This document shows positions 12,401 to 26,800 of a stretch of DNA of 64,000 nt, piece by piece; the stretch's first letter is position 1; the number at the start of each line of letters is the position of its first letter. Origin of the DNA: Hofstenia miamia (taxonomy: Eukaryota; Xenacoelomorpha; Acoela). The notes under the pieces are model-generated. The model did not search any database. It was given only the letters and a program-made list of their open reading frames with translations, and had not been told where the DNA came from. The stretch spans positions 1,501,968 to 1,565,967 of the forward strand of contig SCFE01000030.1 of the NCBI GenBank assembly GCA_004352715.1. The letters are read 5' to 3'. The position numbers were made by a program, and so were the translations under genes.

Positions 12401-15400
12401 CTAAATTTTAAACGTTTAATACGTTTTTTTGACAAGAGTTTAGCTTTTATTTTAATTTTATATTTCTGTATTTATTAATGTTTACATTTAGGTTCTATGT
12501 GAGGAAAAAATTCTGAGTAATGCAAAAATTCTAGTCTTTCCAATCAACTTGTTTGTGATTAAATTTTCACTTACCATTGAATAGTCATACTGTTCTTAAA
12601 AGGTAATACATCAACTGAACACATTCTCAATTCGCTGTACATTGAAATGAAATCAATTACGAAACCTTCTATAATTATTGTAACATCAATTTTGCCTGTG
12701 ATATCTTTATAAATGTATCATCCAACGAATGTGTATTTCTCTTCCTAACCTGAAACTTGATTGCGTATGTGTAATTATGCTTGTGCTTTCAATTCGTAAT
12801 TTTAATTCGTTGGTTGCCATTTTTCAAATCAAATTTAGCGAGTGAAGCGGGCGTTGATGGTGTTCAGTTTACAATTCTATCTCGACGTTGATCCGAATCA
12901 GGATCCAGAACTAGTGGAGACGTTGATCAATCTTTCCATAGAGCATTGGCATGGTATCATATCTCTTCCAAACAACATGCGCTTTGTCCCATTTGGTGCT
13001 TACAAGAATGCTTTAAATGCAAAGGTTTATTTTATGATGTGCTATTCAAAGTTATCTTCTCAAAACTTACTATAATACCAAGTGTGAATTATTACGCTGT
13101 TTTGTTGGAAACTAACATTTAATAATTTCTTCTCTATGAACTCTCCGTATTTAGGATAAACTAGTAGAAATAATCGAGCGAAAAGTGAGACAAACGAATT
13201 CCAACTCAGAGCTTCATTTGGTTGATGCCTTGAAAGATTTGCCTGAAAATGTCGCTATTGAGCACATGCTGGTTTTTATTTGTGCACTTATTCCAAAGGC
13301 AAGTATTTTGAAGTCGTATTTAGGATTTTGCTTTAACTCTTCAAACCCCATAAACCGACAATTTCATGCACTATTATTTCATTATTATACTTATTATTTT
13401 TCCAGATTATGATAAGTAGTTCAAGAGATATTGGTATGTTACTTCAAAGTGACAATGGGCATACAAATATTTTAATATCAAAGTTGCATATAGTACAAAG
13501 CTATCGCTTAAGAGCCGCGATCTGGATATGTTATCATAAACGCATTATTCCTCCAAATTTTGTCGTCTTTTGTCTTTGACCCAGTTTTCTGATGAAAACT
13601 AATAAAAATTTTTGAACTCATCACACAGGCAATGACTCAAGAAAATTACAGGATTATCATTAGACTTTGAAATACCTGGTTGTGCGTTTTTTTTCTTCAC
13701 CGAAAATTTTCCTATTTTTGAAGTTTCTTGTTTTCATGATCAATCAAAAATCTGACACTATTGTTTTCGTTACAGAATTAACATCTCAGAAGCCAACTTA
13801 TTATATCGGGGAATTTTAAAATTCCCAATGAGTTAATGGAACATATTCAAGGGCTTCTCAATATCCAACAGAGCCTTGCCATTTTGCAGAAAACTAAGGA
13901 ATCCATCAGTATTCAACCATTCAAAGAAAAACTTGAAAGTGTTCTTTAAAAGAATCCAGATTTGAAAAAGTTGGAGAACTTCAGAGCCGTTTTGGACGGC
14001 AAAGATCCCGAAAATTTAGTTTACGCTTTAGATGGAAACCAATTTAAAAACTTGCCTCGTATCAGCAGAAGTGCAAATAATATTTTGAAGCATATGAGAG
14101 CTTCAAGTATTTCAAGGATTTTCATTTTGTCTGAAAATCTCAAAAATGCTCTAATATATTGGTTTTATACATTTAAGAAACAAGATGGATTTTTCGCTTG
14201 ATATAGTTTCTTCACGCATTTTTAAGGGACATTTTAAAGCACTTTTATTATATTCATAAAACACAATGATGGAATATAAATAATGTATAGCGAATCAATT
14301 TGAGTCAACTACTTTTTCAATTTCAGTTTGCAGCAAAGTGTGATGTCTATATAAAGTCATTTACAGCGACAATTAAAATGTTACAGCGAATGTTGTTCGA
14401 ATGCCAATTGTCACTTTAAAGTGACATTTGCTATTTGAAGTTCTATTTGACATTTTTGCGTGCTGATAAATCAAGTTCCAATAAATTCTTTTTTTATGAG
14501 GTAAAAATTTAGCATTTTTTGTCACTCACTTAATGTAAACAATCTATTAAATTGTACAATTAAATTAATGAAAAACAATGCAAATATGCTTGGTTTTTGT
14601 TTTTCCATCTTCAGTTCTAATTTATAATAATATCATATTTAAGTAACAATGGTTCCTGAAGGGTTAATTGGATACCACACATTCCTGTCTGTAACAGATA
14701 AATATACCCGCTTTTAATGTGTCATAATTTGAACAAATTCTTTCCCACATTATTTCGGAAGAGCACAATTGAATCAAAATTGTTTTTTTAGCAAATGAAT
14801 ATCGAAATTTTTTTACAATTTCATTCAAAAAGCATTTGAGCGCCATCATGTTTCTCACATCAATCGAAGTATTTGGTGCAAATTCTAATTTCGTTTGGGT
14901 CCAAGACCCTTTCACTTTTTGCTTTACTTCTAATTGCGAATATGGTAAAGAATTTGAGGAGTTTTGGATGCCCTGAATCCTGATCCAAATACTGAAAGAC
15001 AACCTCAAGATTATCTTGAGTACTGTTAATATCTTCGATAAGTCGCAGCAATTTGCCTTAACGACGGAATAGAACTAGAATTTACCCGCATTTTTGGTTC
15101 TTAAGTAATCTAGGCTTACAAATGTAAGAATTGAGGTTTGTTTCATGATTATTCCCTACTTAAGTCTCATTTTCAGTAAAAGATTTTTCAACCTGATTTA
15201 TGTGCAGAGCAATTAAAAAAATTTCGCCTCCTTTCATGTGTTGTCAACAAAGTCATGATATTGGTGCTTCGATGCGTGGTTTTGTTTAAGGAAATAGTGA
15301 TTCCTTACAACGCAAACAAGTTTTCCTTTCCAACGTACTTATTTATTTTTAATAGGGAGTCAAAACTTGGTTTAAAATTTAAATTTATTTTTTATGAAAT

Positions 15401-18400
15401 CGCCAGTATTTGATGTGATCTCCAGCAATGCGGAAATAATTTTTTGTAGTCACAGTGCTACATTGTTTCTCATCGAAGCAATACTTTGCTTTTAGAGAAG
15501 TTTTCCCTGTCCTTGTCAGAACTTCAACTGCTGATATTTATTTCTCATCATTATCGGATTTCATTACCAACGATGTCGGACTGAAAAGAAAGACAATGGA
15601 CGAACAGAGGACGTGGAATTTCTTTTAAGGAAGTTATAGTTGAATTAGTTGCGTTAATTACACGATCACTTCTGTGTGTAAGATTGCAGAAGAACGTATT
15701 GGTGTCACAGTTACTCATCCAGATTACATTGTTATGTTCATTTGCTTGGGAAGAAATTGATGTGGATCTCAAAGATGGGCATTCATGGGCGCCAGAATAT
15801 TTCTGTTCGAAGCTTCCCATTGTTAAGAAACAAAGAAAATTTTTAGGATCCATCTCAAGAAACTTTTCTTCATGAGAAGGCGTCATGTATTAAAATACTT
15901 TCCAATTAATAAGAAGCGAAGGAACTTTTTCTTCTAGATTTAAGTCAATAACTCACAATACAGTGGGTTGATATTAATTTGTCTAATAATATCAAAATTA
16001 GTCGATTAGCATCAGATTTTATTTTTAGCCAAATTTACATAATTTTTTTCGCATGTCAATGTAAATATTTCTTTTTCCGGTGATATATTTTTAAGTTTCA
16101 TGAACTAATTTGCTTTATTTATTTGTCTGGTTTTATAATTTTAATCAAATATTGATTCAGTCTAATAGCCCAATAATTTTTTTGTTCAATTTTTTAACAC
16201 TTTTAACCTATTCTAATTATGACACTTTGTTTACTAGTCACATTATGAGTTTTAACATTATTCGACACCACTAAATGATAGCAAAGCTCTCCCGAGTTAA
16301 ATCCGTTCGAGGATGTTTGCGCAATTATCAAAGACAAGGTGGAAATTCGACTGCAGCAAGTGACAACCGGAATGTCGATGCTCCAACAGCTAGAGATTAT
16401 TTTCAAAGGTTTACTGTTCGAGAACAAGAACGAAAGGCAGCTTTTTAAAAAAAAAATTATTAGCTTTCTTCCGCTTGGCGGACTAATGAAGACTGTCATT
16501 TAAAAGTAATAAATCAGTTTATTGTGAAACATTTAGTAAACTTTCTATTTCGCGATGTACATGAAGCTATCGAAGCTGTTATCACCATTAAATTTATTTC
16601 TTGACTAATTTTGTATAATAATAACCCATATATCACTTTAAGTAGTTGATGCACTTGCAGACTTCAGGACTTGTAACGATCTTTTCCAATTGTATACAAT
16701 GCGATTAATATCATAATACGTGTCAAAATGACAGGAATTTTAAAAAGGCTTAGTAGGCGCTTCCTGCTGCAAGCGAATGTCTCATCAGATTATTGGTTCA
16801 TGCTTTTCTTATGTATTCCTCATTCCTGATTTTTTGTTATGCTTGTGTGTATTTGTTTGTGTGTTAGTTTGTAGTTATTGTTATTAACTTATATAATAAA
16901 TTTGCTTTAACTCTTAAATATCCGCTCTGTTATGTTTAGCTAAATTGAAATCAGCTACGCAAACCTTGTTAGTTTAGCTTGAATTTCGCATCAGCCTTAA
17001 AGCGCAACTGGTTGTAGTCTCCGCATGACTTATTTTACCTAATCGGTTAAAAGAAATTATTGGGTGCATTTGACAAGAACTCTTTATTCAGATATCATTT
17101 TGGTTTTTGAGATGAATTTTGCTGTTGTATTTTTCGTGTATTCTAATTTACATTTATTTTTGTCATGCGCTGATGAGTTCGTTTTTGTGACGTCTGTCAT
17201 TACAGTAATTAACGCGATGGATTATAAGAATGCTTGCTCATCGAAACTGAAACAGCTTTCTCTCTAATTGAATTGCTTCCTACAATTTATTAATTCCATT
17301 CTGTTTTTCATTTTGTATTTAATTAAATCTTATTATTTCATTCTTCTACGCAATAATACGGAAGTTTGTAAATAATTTCCGACAGCATGAAGTTGCTTGC
17401 ATGAGTAGTTGTTAAGCACTTAAGTGATTTTGTTTCTTATAAACAAATGTTCTCCTTAATGCTTGTAATTTATATTCGATTGCATTCTTTATCAAAAGTT
17501 AAAGTTGAAATACAGTTTGGCTATAGTTTTACATACATAACATAGTGTGCTCGTTTGAATTATTTATTCGTGCTTTAAGGTGACCACCTCCTCTTATTCG
17601 GTAATTTTTCAGAATTTTCTCAAAACAATATATTAGGTTTTAAATACCTAAGGTATTCTAGATTTAGACTCCATGCTTTACTTTCAAAATTGTGGAATAC
17701 TTTTTTACTGTCACATTCTTTAGGAATTTTTTTAAAATGAAATTTTAAATAAAACTGAAGTGTCAGTAACTAGATCTGATTCCAAGTTTTTCAGAAATGT
17801 AACATTTGTTTGATTGTCATAATTGTTTCACAGTATATGACGTTTGTTTCCCCGGGTAAGTATGCGTTTATTAATAGTCATCATATTCGTTATTTTGCAC
17901 AATTGGTGACTTCGTAAATTTTTTTTCATCTTATTTTTCCACAAAATGATATTTTCAAATTAGTGTTCTAAGAATTAATATTTGGATCCCCTGAATCCTG
18001 TACAAATACTGAATGAAAGCCTCCATATTATTTTGGGTAGTGTTAATATCTTCGATAAGTTGCAGCAATCTGCTTTAAAGATGAATTCGAATCAGAATTA
18101 ACCAACATTTATTGTTTTTAAGTAATCCAGGCTTGCAAATATAAAATTTGAGGCTTATTTCAAGATTCCTTACTTAAGTCTCATATTCAGTAAAAGATTC
18201 TTCATTCTGATTAATGTGTAGAGCAATTAAGAAATTTTCGCCTCCTTTCATGTGTTGTCGTGATAGTGGTGCTTCTATGCATGATTTGGAGACGGGGTTT
18301 AAGGAAATAGTGATTCATTACAACTCAAAGAAGTTTCCCATTCAACGTAATTATTGAGGTTTAATAGGGAATCAACAGTTGGTTCAAAATTTAAGTAATT

Positions 18401-18641
18401 TTTTTTATGAAAACGCCAGAATTTCATGTGATCTGGTATTCTCCGGCAATGCAGAAATAATTTTTTCCAGTCATAGTGCTAAATTTGTTTCTCATTGAAA
18501 CAATACCCTACTTTTAGGAAAGATTTCCCTATCCTTGTCAGAACTTTATTGGTTATTTTCTGTCATCTGACTTTTCCACAAAATGATATTTTCAAATTAA
18601 TGGTTTAAAAATTCAAAAAATGGGTGATTACCTTTACTACC

Positions 18642-18739
<98 letters not shown>

Positions 18740-21700
18740 TAGATAGATAGATAGATAGGGCCAATTTCCGAAAATGACCCTATTATTATTTACCGGCAAT
18801 TTACATGGGAGTGTAAATATATATATATACATATACATGTACATGATATTTCATTAATCAAACAATATGAAATTATAAAAGTTGCCATATGAAAAAAATA
18901 AAAAATTTTTATATTCCAAGATAGTAATCTTTTTGTTAATTAGGCACTTGCTTCATATCTTACGTCTACCATTTTGGCATTATCTTCCTACAAACCGTTT
19001 TCTCCTGGTGGTTGTTTAGCATCTCATCCAAATGAGTCCGAAGCTATAGAAGCCTTGACGTGTGAAGTAGCAAGACTCTATCCACCGTTCATTGGTGGTC
19101 GTAGAGTTTCAAACTCACCTTGTGAGCTGGATGGTTACAGCATTGCAGCAGATCAGGTGCTTATCTCACTTAACATTCGTAATTCCACTGTGTATCTGAT
19201 CTTGGATAGTGTATAGCCTTTACATGATGCTTATACGCATTGTGCGAAAATTTCAAAGAATTAATCAAATTTCACAGTGTTTTTTTATCAGGCACATAGC
19301 TGATACCAAGTAACTATTTTATTCTTTTGATTTTTTCGACATTTACGAATATATATATACAGATATCTCCAGAAAAAAAACACAGTGGGGATATATTTCG
19401 GCCTCGTATACCTTCTGTAGGTGCGAATCATTAGAAGCAAACAATTTATTATTTATTTGATAACTAAAGAAACGTTAGCACACGAGTTAGTCTTGACACC
19501 ACTCAATTTATGTAATTTGTAGTCTATTTCTGCCTTCTATGGCTTTTGGATGAATAAAAAGTGTCTACTGACATTAATGTCAAAATACAATTAAATGTTT
19601 GTGTACAATTATAAGTTGTTTGTTGATTTTAAGATCTCTATAATAATACAATATACGATTTATAAGTTTAATCCTATATTTAGGTTATAAATCTTAATAT
19701 CATTTCTTAAAGTATGGTTTCTACTGTGAAAAATGCCTCAAATTCTTCATTTTTAGCCACATCAAATAGACCTCAAACATTGGAAAAAACACACTTAATT
19801 AAGAAAAAATATTTTCATCTCACAATGTATATTGTTAGTCAAAAACAAAATCATAACTTCAAAATTGGGAATCTTTTTCGTTTTGCTTTATATACACAGT
19901 TCCAGCTTGTATTCGAAATGATCAGACTCCTATCCTATATTTGCGTTTATCATAATGTCGCACATTATTTCTTATAAACCGTGATTCGCTGATGATCAAC
20001 CAATCATATGAAGCACTTGCTTTATAGACGTGTTTATAAAACGTTTACTGTACTGTAGAAATGAATTTCATTAATGTATAGCCATCGTTAATTACTATGC
20101 ATACTCATTGTTTTCTACCTTTAAAAATTCTATTGAGTTTCATTCAAAATATACTTTAGCGCACAATATCATGAAGCTGCTTTAACTTAGCGGCAGTGAG
20201 CAACGTTAGGTATATTATTGTTCCCATCGTCAAACACTGACTTAAAGCCTCACTCACGATACGAAATTCAATCACATTCGAGTGTTCTAATCAGTGTTGT
20301 TAAATTGTATGGATCAAAAAATAAAATTGTATAAAATTGTAAAATTTTTCCTAAAAAATAAAATTGTATAAAATTGTATAAAATTGTATAATGATACTGA
20401 GTAACAACTAGTTCTTATCTAGTCCTCATTTTCACTAACTGGCTCAAATTCCCATGGCACAACTTTGGACTCGTAATCGACGTCTCTAATTTTTTTAGTG
20501 ATCCGTAAATTCTGAAATAAGAAAACAAGTTTTGTGGCTTTATCGGGGAGAAGTTTGTTTCGACGGCGGTTATGAATGAATTCATAGTTGCTCCAAATTC
20601 TTTCACATGAAGTAGCCGAAGAAATTTGTGCAAGAATCCGGGTAGCAACTTTTGATAATTCGGGTACTGCACAACCATACATAGTCCACCATTCATGTGC
20701 AGGCATCTTTTTTGCTGCTTGTATTGCTACTGGATTGCCAAATAGCCCTTCCTTTTGCTTAAATTTCATGTATTGTGACACACATGAGGCTTGAGCTGCA
20801 ATATCGTCCTGGTAAATTTTTTCAAAAACAGTATGGAGTTCGCCAATAACTTCTGGGTTAGATAATTGACCGAAATCCTGATACTCTGGGTCGAGTGCAA
20901 ATCCTGCGCTATGCAATGGCGAGTGCATCATGCCCCATCGACTGTCAAACTTTGACTTGACATCGCTGACAAAGCCGTCAGGCAAATCTTCCGAAACAAA
21001 ATTTTGTATTCTTTCCCCCAATTGAAACATTTTGTAGTAAATTTTCCCCATCACCGGAGTATCGCTGTCCACTAACCGCAATAACGAGACCACAGGTGCA
21101 CACATATCACACACGGCACTAATAATTTTCCAAAATTTATCATAAAAAATAATTGACTTCGCAGTTGCAAATTGTTCCCGAAACTTGGGGGGTTGGTTTT
21201 CACAAAAATCGCGGATAGAACGGTCCGCAAACGTTTCTTCCAAGGGCCCGCGAACTTCAATGAGACGTTTGAGCATGGTAAAATTAGTGGCAAATCTGGT
21301 TTCTGCAGGTTTTAGTAACTCAAGTTTTGATTTCGAGGAAAACATACTCAAAACTTTTTCTTGGTTGCGAACAAAATTTATAATTGTGCTGGCATTGGAG
21401 ATAGCTTCTTTCACCACCATTATTTTTCCGATGTCTTCCAAAAACAGATCCAGCACATGTGCACTGCACCCCATGCAAAAAATGTGCGGAAATTTTTCTT
21501 CAATAATTGTCCAGGCAGCTTTGCAATTAGCTGCATTGTCTGTAATTAGCACGGTGACGTTTTCAGGACCTACTTTTTCAATTTGCGGAATTAGCCACTC
21601 GGCAATAAATTGGCCTGATTTAGTTTCCCCAGAAGCAGAAACACAGTCTAGAAAATAGGGCCCCCTTGTTGTCACTAAAACGGAATTCAATAAGGGCTTA

Positions 21701-23728
21701 CGTTTTATGTTGGTGTATCCATCGCTACATAGTGTACCCCCACTTAATTTGGCCTGAGATAAATGACTCTCTTCTTCGTCCTTCCTGAATTTTTCATAAC
21801 ACGAGTCAAGAAGATTGGTTGATAGAGACTGCCGAGTTGGTAATTTGTAGGCCGGACCAAAATTTGCTATTGCGGTAATAGCTTCTTTAAAAAACGGATT
21901 TTCCAAAACGTAGAATGGGACCCCAGTTGCGTAAAATGCTCGAGCTAAACATTCGTCTACTTCTGATTTAGTTTTCTTAGAAAACATAGTTTTGATGTTC
22001 TGTTGTGAAGCTGACGTTGATGCCTCCGGTGTTGCTGCCTTGGATAGTTTTTGCATCTTTTGCCGTTTTGCATTTTTCTCCACCATGTCTTCCTCTTTCT
22101 TGAGTAACTTCTGCTTAACATTCGAAGGGATATCTCCAGAACATTTTGAAACACCCAAAGCAGCGTTGTTTCCAAGAATATGCGCCCTGATTCGAGTGGC
22201 ATTTGCCGTGAACTCCATTTCGCAAAATATGCATTTCACTCGGTCTTGGTGACCCGTCTCACGTATCTCAACAAGTGTTACGTAATTATATTCTTCGCCT
22301 TTACTCCTTGGCATAATGCATAAATCAGATCTGAAAGAATTTGTAAGAGTGGTGTTTGTTTTACTTTCGACCAATCAGGTGTGTTCGGTACAGATCGGCA
22401 CCGAACAATGTAATGTAATCGGCGGACCACTTAAGTAATGCACTTAAGAACAAATGTAAATAAACCGAATTTCAATTTACGCTTCAGTGGAATTCAATGA
22501 TTATATTGCAGATCTGCAATTGGCTTATAATAAAAAGAGTAAGTTTACTTGTGTCTAGTAAAATAGGTCCCCCTTGAAGCATAATGAAGAGAGAGTCAAG
22601 GGACCTATACCAAATGAAAGAGGACATATAGGGGAACAAAACGTCGAATTTTGTTTTTATAATTTCTTCGTAATCTTTAAGATAATCAAAATTGAATTAA
22701 TCTTCGAATTCGTTTATTTTGATCGTTCCGGTCTCCAACAAGGTGAGAGCGCAACGAAATACTGGCTAGGCTATCGCTATGCAATACAATTTTATTCTCA
22801 CAATTTTATTATTACAATAATAAAATTGTACAATTTAATGTCATGAATAAAATTGTACAATTTACAATTTAACATCACTGGTTCTCAATCCTACTTTTGT
22901 ATATTAAGTCTTTACTTCAGTTGAAATTTTCAGTTTAAAATTAGTTTCATTGCAGAGAACATGTTATAAGTAAAATTGAAATTTGTTTGACAGGAAGAAT
23001 ACATGGAGGATATTCATTTATTCGGTCTCAATTTTGTCAAAATTTGTAACAACGGGTGGAGAAGTTTAGTATTACAGTTTTCGGTTTTATTGTAGCGACA
23101 ACATTTCTTGATCCATTGCAAGGTTATATAAATGCGTATGTATTTTAATGCTCTGAATTTAGAACACATTCTAAGTATTATTAAATTTATTACTTTAAGC
23201 TGTAATTCACTCTGAAAATTCTCTTATTTTAGGCAGTTGTATATATGTCACATTTTGCACAACGCGATCCAGATGTTTTTTCGCGCCCCAATGAATTTGA
23301 TCCCACTAGATGGCTACCAATCGAATCTGGAAAAAGGTATCTCATTCAGTGTGATGCACTCTCTATAAACGATATTACAAAACAAGTAATAACACGTTTG
23401 TTTCAAATAGCACATGCATAAAAGTTGGAATTTAATTAATAGTTACACTCATGAACAAAAATTTTGAGCCGTGAGTTTGAGATAGAATTTGTGGGTAATT
23501 TCATTATGATGATTACGAATTTCAAATACATACTCACATCCTTTATTAATAACAGACATCATATTATTTCTCAGGAGGGTGTATGGGAATTTCCACCCCA
23601 CTGTGACTTGATCTTGCAAAGAGAAATGTTGATTCTCAACAATTACTTCTTTATTGTTATTACATTACAAAATTATCAGTTTGAAACAAAGATTAATTAA
23701 TTGCATGGGTTAATTATTAGATATATCT

Positions 23729-23801
<73 letters not shown>

Positions 23802-26800
23802 CTTCTTTTCAATGTGTAAATATTGTAGACTTGTTTTGCTACATGTCTGGGCTCTACTGCTACAACCATACTGAAAAATCTTACAGGGACAGAGCAAGCT
23901 GCTTATCATGAGTATTTTTGAATCAAAATTGTTGGTCACTATAAGAGTTGTGGGCCGCATACAGTACTGGAAATATGTATTCGATCACCTTGTTATTTGG
24001 AATAAGTAATGAACATTTATTGTATATAGTGTGTCTAAATTATATAACTAAGGGTTACTTTGATTAAGAAAGGATAATTTGTATGTCTAATACCATAAAA
24101 TAACAATTGGCTATTAATGTTTAATCTAATTTAGAAAACTTGTATTGGAAAAATGTGTTCGGCCACCTGAAAAAATTTCAACAAATGAGCAAGGATAGCG
24201 ACCCATTATTGTGGAGGAAATTTGTCATTTCTTTTGAGGTATGCATGGAGCACCATCCTGCTGACATATTGATCAATTGTAAAAAGTGTCAAGAGTTCCT
24301 TTTCTAGAATCCGAGCATATTAAGAGTTTAGAAGAGTACTAATGATGTGAACAATCTTGTGAAAGCCACACTTCCATATTGCACCTCATACCATTACAGA
24401 CTTCCCACCATAATTCATGGTCCCCCGAGTAAGTTGAGGCAAGAATCTGAACTTCTGCCCTGTTGGTTTCTTTATCAACATTCTTTTCGATTAGTATAGC
24501 TCAAATCTTGACTCATCTGAAAATATAACATTAGACCAATGTTCAGATAAATTGTCTCTCATTAAATTGGCCCACCTCATCCGGCGTAATCTTTACTTTG
24601 AGGTTAAGAATGGCTTTGTGGGTGCCACGAAAGTCCCAATTGAGTACTTCTTCAGAATGTTTCGCACAGTTCTTGCTGTCACAAGGTGAATATCAGCCCA
24701 TTCATTGCGAAATTTTTCTTTAGTCTTACTGGGATTTCGCTTTGAAAGGCACATAAAAGCTGATTGGGAAGTTTTGTAGGCCATCTTTGGTCTTCCGGAC
24801 TTTGTCTTGGGGGCAATGATGTTTTAAGAAGTGAAACGTCTGATGATATCCCTGACAGTACTTCGAAGTTGCTCTACAAGTGGGGCTATATGTTTGGAGA
24901 TAATCAACTCGCGGATGGCAAGAGGTACGTAACCAGCATCATATATGGCGAAGAAAGACTGTTATTAGACATTTTCAATATAAATAGACGGAATAAAATC
25001 TCAACCAATGAATTTTTTTACAGATTCTCTGAAGTGACCGAATACATTTTCCAAGAAAAGATTAGCTAATTACAAGCATTGTAGCATTTCTCCTTGAGAT
25101 TTAAAGTAAACAGTAATAATTGTCTCAACATTGATGAATTCCTCTTTCTGCTACCCCAAATCTAATTAAAAAAATAAATATGACATTCTTAGCGTCCATT
25201 TCTTACATATATTTATGACAAATCATGGGTGGCCGAATTCTTTTTTCCAATACTGTATGTGTTGCAAGGGAAGCAGTAGCAATCTTTTGACCTTGTGTTC
25301 AGAAAATGGAAAATATATTACTTTGGGTATCCCAATGGCTTAGCGCAAGCCAAGCAATCATCTAACTAACTCTTACTTTTACCTGAAAAACGTTGTTGGT
25401 ATAACTGCCAAAACAGTAAAACGGTCAATAATCACAACATGCCATCTTTACCGCATGCTCCACATAAAGATGAAGTTCCTAAAGTTGTATTTCTCTTCCA
25501 TCTACATCTGTGATGTTGACTAATAAAATTAATTCCAACGTGATGGTCGACTTCTGTCAGATGCCAAAAAATATGCTTCCATGTAAATTAACATTTCTGC
25601 ATTATGAAAGATTTTTTAAAAATTTTTTACATATTACTGTACTTTCAAGTTGAAACTTTTTTCTTATACATTTTTTCAGAATTTCATGTAAAAATAAAGT
25701 TCTGGATGGTGGTGATTTAATGTATTGCTAATCTATATATGAAGAGTTCGATTGCAAAACGATATATGTCTTTTTTCGGATTTTTCACCAAGCGCGAATT
25801 TCTACTGTGTGTTTTGAAATGACATTATAGGCTATAGGCATATATCTACTATGGTAATGCTATATAGAGTACTAGGTTATATCATGATAAGTTTCACATT
25901 AACCATTAGTGATCTGGTTGTGTTTACGTTCCGTTTGTATTTCATTGTTTTCAAGAAGCATTATATACTTTAAATTTATGTATTTCATTATGGAAAAGAC
26001 TGAATGCTCTAAGTAAGTGATTCACAGGCCGGAAAAGTACAACAACCATCGTGGTAATGAATCGATCAAGTTTCACGCAGTTGCTATCGCCGACTCATCA
26101 ATATACAAACACAGGGGTATCAATTTCTCAGTTGTGAGCGATTTGTATTATGACAAATGCATTTGAAGAAATAGTTCACACAATAGATAACATAGAACTG
26201 TGAAGGGGATGGATGTATCGCATTTAGAAAAGAAATGAAATTGGCTTTATCGCGTTTTGTACAAAATCACGATTTTTGTGGGGGAAAATTTAAATCAATT
26301 TAAAATTTAAGCTTTCAACAGATGATTTGATAAAATCTGATCTCAGCTCATATTTCAAAACAATGGTTTTGAAATCAAACTATTCATATGGCGAATCTTT
26401 AAAATAACATTCATTACATTTTCGTGTAGCTACTCATTAATTATAAAAACTAGACCTGATGTAAAAAAACAGATAACATATTTGAAATCTGTACACTACA
26501 TTGACCTTTCAGTTCGCTCCTCAAAAAAATTTTTCATTTTGTAGATCAGTATTATTAACTGTGTACAGAAAATAAATTCAAATTTTTCAAACAAAGATTA
26601 TACGCTTTCGTTGTGTTTACCTTGAAACTAGCTTTGAATTCCAGTCTTTACAATTGTCACAAGGTTCTTGAAAGCTAATTTTCTATTTTAGTGTTTACTA
26701 TTTAACATTTTGACAGAAAAAGATGGCATTGTTAATTACATTAAGTGGGTCACAGTTAATCACAAAGGTTATAAGATAGCATAGAAGATTTGTAAAATGC

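Larger units (their letters stand above)
13299..18943 (+). other. P450 intron 4 (GC-AG), filled with remnants
   Basis: This 5.6-kb intron has a GC donor and a normal AG acceptor. It contains an old transposase-like remnant (13800-14201), two copies of one segment (14966-15560 and 17963-18571), a DDE-transposase-like tail (16285-16500) and a TA array (18646-18736). The remaining stretches, such as 16510-17930, show nothing recognisable. Confidence 0.6.
20292..22880 (-). mobile_element. hAT transposon, structurally complete
   Basis: A 2589-bp element. Its left end is CAGTGTTGTTAAATTGTA and the right end read inward is CAGTGATGTTAAATTGTA, so 17 of 18 terminal bases agree. The flanking bases are GTTCTAAT on the left and GTTCTCAAT on the right, an 8-bp hAT-type target duplication (T at position 2, A at 7) with one extra C on one side. 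Arrays of AAAATTGTA lie just inside both ends and are probably transposase binding sites. One uninterrupted transposase gene lies inside, on the minus strand. The element is in P450 intron 5, antisense to the host gene. It could be active or recently active. Confidence 0.9.

Noticed and set aside
18605-18844. IYIYIY-type frames over TA arrays (also 55797-56101, 56429-56659, 56955-57179)
   Set aside because: Produced by TA dinucleotide repeats, with no other protein features.
21185-21658. 157-codon plus-strand frame
   Set aside because: Lies antisense within the intact hAT transposase gene, which has clear catalytic motifs.
23727-23960. Poly-Ser and poly-Met frames
   Set aside because: Translations of the GAT microsatellite.
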